Assembly: GCA_003445895.1 (NCBI GenBank)
Contig: DMCD01000222.1
Span: 1 to 10,223 of the forward strand
Length of the DNA stretch: 10,223 bases
Source: Lachnoclostridium sp.
GTDB lineage: Bacteria; Bacillota; Clostridia; Lachnospirales; Lachnospiraceae
Direction of reading: 5' to 3'
The stretch's first letter is position 1. Each line of letters starts with the position of its first letter. Below the pieces are notes generated by a model that was given only the letters and a program-made list of their open reading frames with translations, had not been told where the DNA came from and did not search any database. Made by a program: the position numbers and the translations under genes. This document shows, in pieces, positions 8,001 through 10,223 of the stretch.

Positions 8001-8555
8001 TCAGACCTTCATGATTTCCTTGGTCTTATCCTCGATGGCCTTGTCGATCTTTTCCATCATCTTATCGGTCATCTTCTGGATATCCTTCTCGGCATCTTCC
8101 TGATCGTCCTCAGAGATCTCGCCCTTCTTCTCCATCTTCTTGATGGTTTCATTCGCATCGCGGCGGATATTCCGCACGGCAACCTTGGCCGCATCGCCCT
8201 TCTTCTTTACGTCCTTGGAGAGCTCTTTTCTGCGCTCCTCGGTCAGCTCCGGGAATACCAGGCGGATGGTGGAACCGTCGTTGCCCGGATTGATGCCCAG
8301 GTCAGAGGTGAGGATTGCCTTCTCGATGGCCTTCAGCATCTTTTTGTCCCAGGGTGCGATGGAGATGATCCGCGCCTCCGGTACAGATACGTTCGCCACC
8401 TGCTGAATCGGGGTCGGTGTTCCGTAGTAATCCACGCGGATGTGATCGAGTACCTTCGGATTCGCGCGGCCAGCACGGATGGCAGCAAAATCCGACAGCA
8501 TCGAATCATAGGACTTGTTCATCTTCTCTTCGTAGCCTTTCAGTACTTCCTGCAT
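8001..8555 (-). CDS. frr: Ribosome recycling factor
   Basis: The factor splits post-termination 70S ribosomes together with EF-G, releasing mRNA and tRNA in the cytosol. With the start at 8555 it has 184 residues, matching the usual 185. The protein is rich in Lys and Glu, as expected for its three-helix bundle (about 1-30 and 105-184), with a beta-rich domain II between (about 31-104). Recognisable segments are RAGRANP at 27-33, DYYGTPTPIQQVANVSVPEA at 42-61, and VRNIRRDAN at 127-135, which carries the conserved arginines. The frame is open upstream to an ATG at 8588, but that overlaps pyrH and adds an atypical basic leader. The start at 8555 has AAGGAG at the right distance and gives the conserved length. 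It follows the pyrH stop by 19 nt, the near-universal pyrH-frr pairing. Confidence 0.97.
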   Translation of the reverse strand: MQEVLKGYEEKMNKSYDSMLSDFAAIRAGRANPKVLDHIRVDYYGTPTPIQQVANVSVPEARIISIAPWDKKMLKAIEKAILTSDLGINPGNDGSTIRLVFPELTEERRKELSKDVKKKGDAAKVAVRNIRRDANETIKKMEKKGEISEDDQEDAEKDIQKMTDKMMEKIDKAIEDKTKEIMKV

Positions 8556-8562
8556 AATTCCT

Positions 8563-8568
8563 CTCCTT
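8563..8568 (-). promoter_or_regulatory. Ribosome binding site deciding the frr start
   Basis: AAGGAG on the minus strand lies 7 nt before the ATG at 8555 and just after the pyrH stop. It favours this start over the ATG at 8588, which lies inside the end of pyrH. Confidence 0.8.
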
Positions 8569-8574
8569 TTTATC

Positions 8575-9276
8575 TTATGCGGTAACAACCGTACCGTTTA
8601 TTTTTCCCTTCAGTGCATTGGCAATGCCATTCTTCTCATCCAGGCTGAAAACTGCCAGCGGAATATGGTTCTCCATGCAGAGCACAGAGGCTGTCAGGTC
8701 TACCACGGCAAGCTTTTTGTCGATGACCTCCTGAATGGTCAGCTGATCGAACTTTTTCGCCTCCGGATTCAGCTTCGGGTCACTGTCATAGACGCCGTCA
8801 ATGGCCTTCGCGAGAAGGATGCAGTCTGCCTCAATCTCCACAGCCCGGAGTGCAGCTCCCGTATCGGTGGAGAAATAGGGATGTCCCGTACCGCCGGCAA
8901 AGAACACCACAGTGCCCTTCTTCAGATACTTGAGTGCCCGGTCCTTCGAGAAGAGCTTTGTCATGGTACCCACGGCAAAGGGTGTCAGGATCTCCGTCTT
9001 CATGCCTTCGCTTCGGAAAATCTCGGAGACATAGATGCAGTTCATCACCGTGGCCAGCATACCGATCTGGTCTGCCTTGGTCCGGTCGATATTCTCCGAA
9101 TCCCGGCCACGCCAGAAATTGCCTCCGCCGATCACGACGCCTACCTCAACGCCGTCATCCACCGCTTCCTTTACCTGCATGGCCACTTCCTTGACCGTAG
9201 CTTCATCAAAGCCGCTCTTATTCCCTCCGGCAAGCATCTCTCCGGAAAGCTTCAGCAGCACACGTTTCATTTTCAT
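8575..9276 (-). CDS. pyrH: UMP kinase (uridylate kinase, bacterial amino-acid-kinase fold)
   Basis: The enzyme phosphorylates UMP to UDP with ATP; the bacterial form is a hexamer of the amino acid kinase family, unrelated to eukaryotic UMP/CMP kinase. With the start at 9276 it has 233 residues (usual about 235-245). Motifs seen are KLSGEML at 9-15 (ATP phosphate binding), VVIGGGNFWRG at 47-57, ADQIGMLATVMN at 68-79, the FAGGTGHPYFSTDTG stretch at 126-140 (UMP binding), DGVYDSDP at 160-167, and DLTASVLCMEN near 193-203. The frame is open five codons further to an ATG at 9291. GGAGG overlapping that ATG is ideally spaced for 9276, and nothing comparable lies before 9291; the ATG at 9270 is a lesser alternative. 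It is the first gene of the unit after a promoter-like sequence. rpsB and tsf, the common upstream neighbours, are absent. Confidence 0.96.
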   Translation of the reverse strand: MKMKRVLLKLSGEMLAGGNKSGFDEATVKEVAMQVKEAVDDGVEVGVVIGGGNFWRGRDSENIDRTKADQIGMLATVMNCIYVSEIFRSEGMKTEILTPFAVGTMTKLFSKDRALKYLKKGTVVFFAGGTGHPYFSTDTGAALRAVEIEADCILLAKAIDGVYDSDPKLNPEAKKFDQLTIQEVIDKKLAVVDLTASVLCMENHIPLAVFSLDEKNGIANALKGKINGTVVTA

Positions 9277-9282
9277 CTTGTC

Positions 9283-9289
9283 TTCCTCC
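9283..9289 (-). promoter_or_regulatory. Ribosome binding site deciding the pyrH start
   Basis: GGAGGAA on the minus strand starts within the in-frame ATG at 9291-9289. The GGAGG core is 8 nt before the ATG at 9276, so that ATG, not 9291, is the probable start. Confidence 0.75.
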
Positions 9290-9308
9290 ATAAGCCGATA
9301 CTGGAAAT

Positions 9309-9317
9309 ATTATATCA
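9309..9317 (-). promoter_or_regulatory. Extended -10 promoter for the pyrH operon
   Basis: The minus strand reads TGATATAAT: a consensus TATAAT (9314-9309) with the TG of an extended -10 element one base upstream. No good TTGACA match lies 16-18 bp upstream (TATCAT at 17 bp), which fits an extended -10 promoter. Transcription would start near 9301-9303, giving a leader of about 25 nt before the pyrH start. The site lies in a short AT-rich island of an otherwise GC-rich window. This is a sequence match only. Confidence 0.65.
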
Positions 9318-9337
9318 TAATCACCCGGAATATGATA
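9313..9337. repeat. 7-bp inverted repeat overlapping the pyrH promoter
   Basis: TATCATA (9313-9319) and TATGATA (9331-9337) are perfect inverted halves separated by 11 bp, with two further symmetric pairs (TC/GA at 9321-9322 and 9328-9329) inside. One half overlaps the extended -10 element; the other covers the expected -35 position. This layout resembles an operator for a dimeric regulator. Chance symmetry in AT-rich sequence is possible. Confidence 0.4.
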
Positions 9338-9350
9338 CCGGTTTCTGCGG

Positions 9351-10223
9351 TTATTCAAAGGGATGCATCTTCATGTTGGTATGCATCGTCATATTCACAT
9401 ACTCCGTCTTTGTCTTGGAATAGACTGCTTTCTGGCTGGAATAGAGGCTGTAGTATCCGGACAGGGTAAAGCTTACCGCGATCACGATGGCAAAGCAGGG
9501 CATCGCGGTATACCCGAACATTTCCAGTCCGATGATGAGGGTGGAGATGGGCGCATTGGTCACGCCCACAAAAAGGGCCAGCATGCCGCAGGCCGCACAG
9601 AGCTCCGCCTGCAGGCCCAGAAGCTGCCCGAAGAGGCATCCGAAGCAGGCGCCGATGGCAAAGGAGGGCACAATCTCGCCTCCCTTGTATCCGGCCTCCA
9701 GCGTCACCGCGGTAAAGAGAATCTTCAGCAGGAAATCATACCAGTAAACATTTCCCTCCAGGGCTGCCACGATAAGATTTGCGCCGCTGTTGTTGTACCT
9801 TGTCCCTCCGGAAAGAAGGGTCATAACCACGATAAGCGCACCGCCTGCGCAGACCCTCACCCAGGGCCGGTCAATATACTTCTTATACAGCGAAGACGTC
9901 CCGCCGAGCACGATGCAGAACAGCGCTGCCACGCCGGAGGCGAGAACTCCCAGAAGGACCATCATGAACGCCAGGCGCACATCAAAATCCGGAACACTCA
10001 CCATGGCAAACCGGGTGGGCGGAAGTCCCAGGGCCTGTGCCAGCCCTGCCGCCGTAAAAGCGGAGAAAATGCAGGGCACCAGCGCCGCGTAATAGATGAC
10101 GCCCACGCTTATGACTTCCATGGAGAAAATGGCCGCCGCGACGGGGGTTCCGAACAGGGCCGCAAAGGCGCCGCTCATGCCGCACATCACCGCGATATTC
10201 ATGTCCTTCTCATCCAGCCGGAG
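9351..10223 (-). CDS. ClC-family voltage-gated chloride channel / anion transporter (5' part beyond window)
   Basis: This is an integral membrane protein of the ClC superfamily, which conducts chloride or exchanges it for protons as a homodimer. The frame is open through the right edge: seven codons precede the ATG at 10202 and continue the homologous sequence, so that ATG is internal. About 290 residues of a usual 410-440 are present. Visible family segments are GAFAALFGTPVAAAIFSMEV near the window edge, GTRYNNSGA, the helix-N-type motif KGGEIVPSFAIGACFG (about 9645-9690), and GVTNAPISTLIIGLEMFG (about 9510-9565), followed by SGYYSLY. The GSGIP and GREGP motifs with the gating glutamate would lie upstream, outside the window, so channel versus antiporter mode cannot be judged. 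The C-terminus is Met/His-rich. There are no CBS domains. It ends 74 nt before the pyrH start, and I see no clear terminator between them. Confidence 0.9.
   Translation of the reverse strand, partial: LRLDEKDMNIAVMCGMSGAFAALFGTPVAAAIFSMEVISVGVIYYAALVPCIFSAFTAAGLAQALGLPPTRFAMVSVPDFDVRLAFMMVLLGVLASGVAALFCIVLGGTSSLYKKYIDRPWVRVCAGGALIVVMTLLSGGTRYNNSGANLIVAALEGNVYWYDFLLKILFTAVTLEAGYKGGEIVPSFAIGACFGCLFGQLLGLQAELCAACGMLALFVGVTNAPISTLIIGLEMFGYTAMPCFAIVIAVSFTLSGYYSLYSSQKAVYSKTKTEYVNMTMHTNMKMHPFE

Noticed and set aside
9325..9353. Terminator for the ClC gene between its stop and pyrH
   Set aside because: Only a weak CCGG/CCGG pairing is possible and no U-tract follows, so I do not call a terminator.
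1..10223. Mobile element, CRISPR array, phage, defence or toxin-antitoxin system
   Set aside because: No transposase, integrase, direct-repeat array or unexplained gene is present. Every stretch is either a housekeeping gene or a gap under 100 nt.

Overview
The window is a stretch of bacterial core chromosome. All nine supported genes are read on the minus strand, so transcription runs from the right edge to the left edge. Protein PolC, the Gram-positive-type replicative polymerase, places it in the Firmicutes. The gene order pyrH-frr-uppS-cdsA-dxr-rseP-ispG-polC, the single-PDZ RseP of about 350 residues, and the clostridial look of the proteins suggest a fairly GC-rich member of Clostridia, perhaps Lachnospiraceae. 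This placement is inference from gene content and order; no search was run.

From the right: 10223-9351 is the 3' part of a ClC-family chloride channel/transporter gene cut by the window edge. A short AT-rich gap follows, with a good extended -10 promoter and an overlapping dyad. Then come pyrH (UMP kinase), frr (ribosome recycling factor), a 78-nt gap holding a perfect 13-bp stem-loop, uppS (undecaprenyl diphosphate synthase), cdsA (CDP-diacylglycerol synthase), dxr (DXP reductoisomerase), rseP (site-2 protease), ispG (HMBPP synthase) and polC. polC is cut by the left edge exactly at the PDID catalytic motif of the polymerase. Most gaps are 4-31 nt, as expected for one polycistronic unit.

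The genes link pyrimidine nucleotide supply, translation recycling, isoprenoid synthesis (dxr and ispG of the MEP pathway feeding uppS), phospholipid synthesis (cdsA), membrane proteolysis and replication. This is a known conserved growth operon, and I see no mobile element, CRISPR array, tRNA, rRNA or defence system. The long plus-strand open frames (up to 1055 codons) are antisense shadows of these genes.

No gene-free stretch exceeds 100 nt. What merits a second look is regulatory and small: the stem-loop before uppS, which competes with a weaker hairpin that would cover the uppS ribosome binding site; the dyad sitting on the pyrH promoter; the absence of rpsB-tsf before pyrH; and a Met/His-rich tail on the ClC protein. 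For pyrH, frr and uppS, the ribosome binding sites favour starts downstream of the longest open frame.
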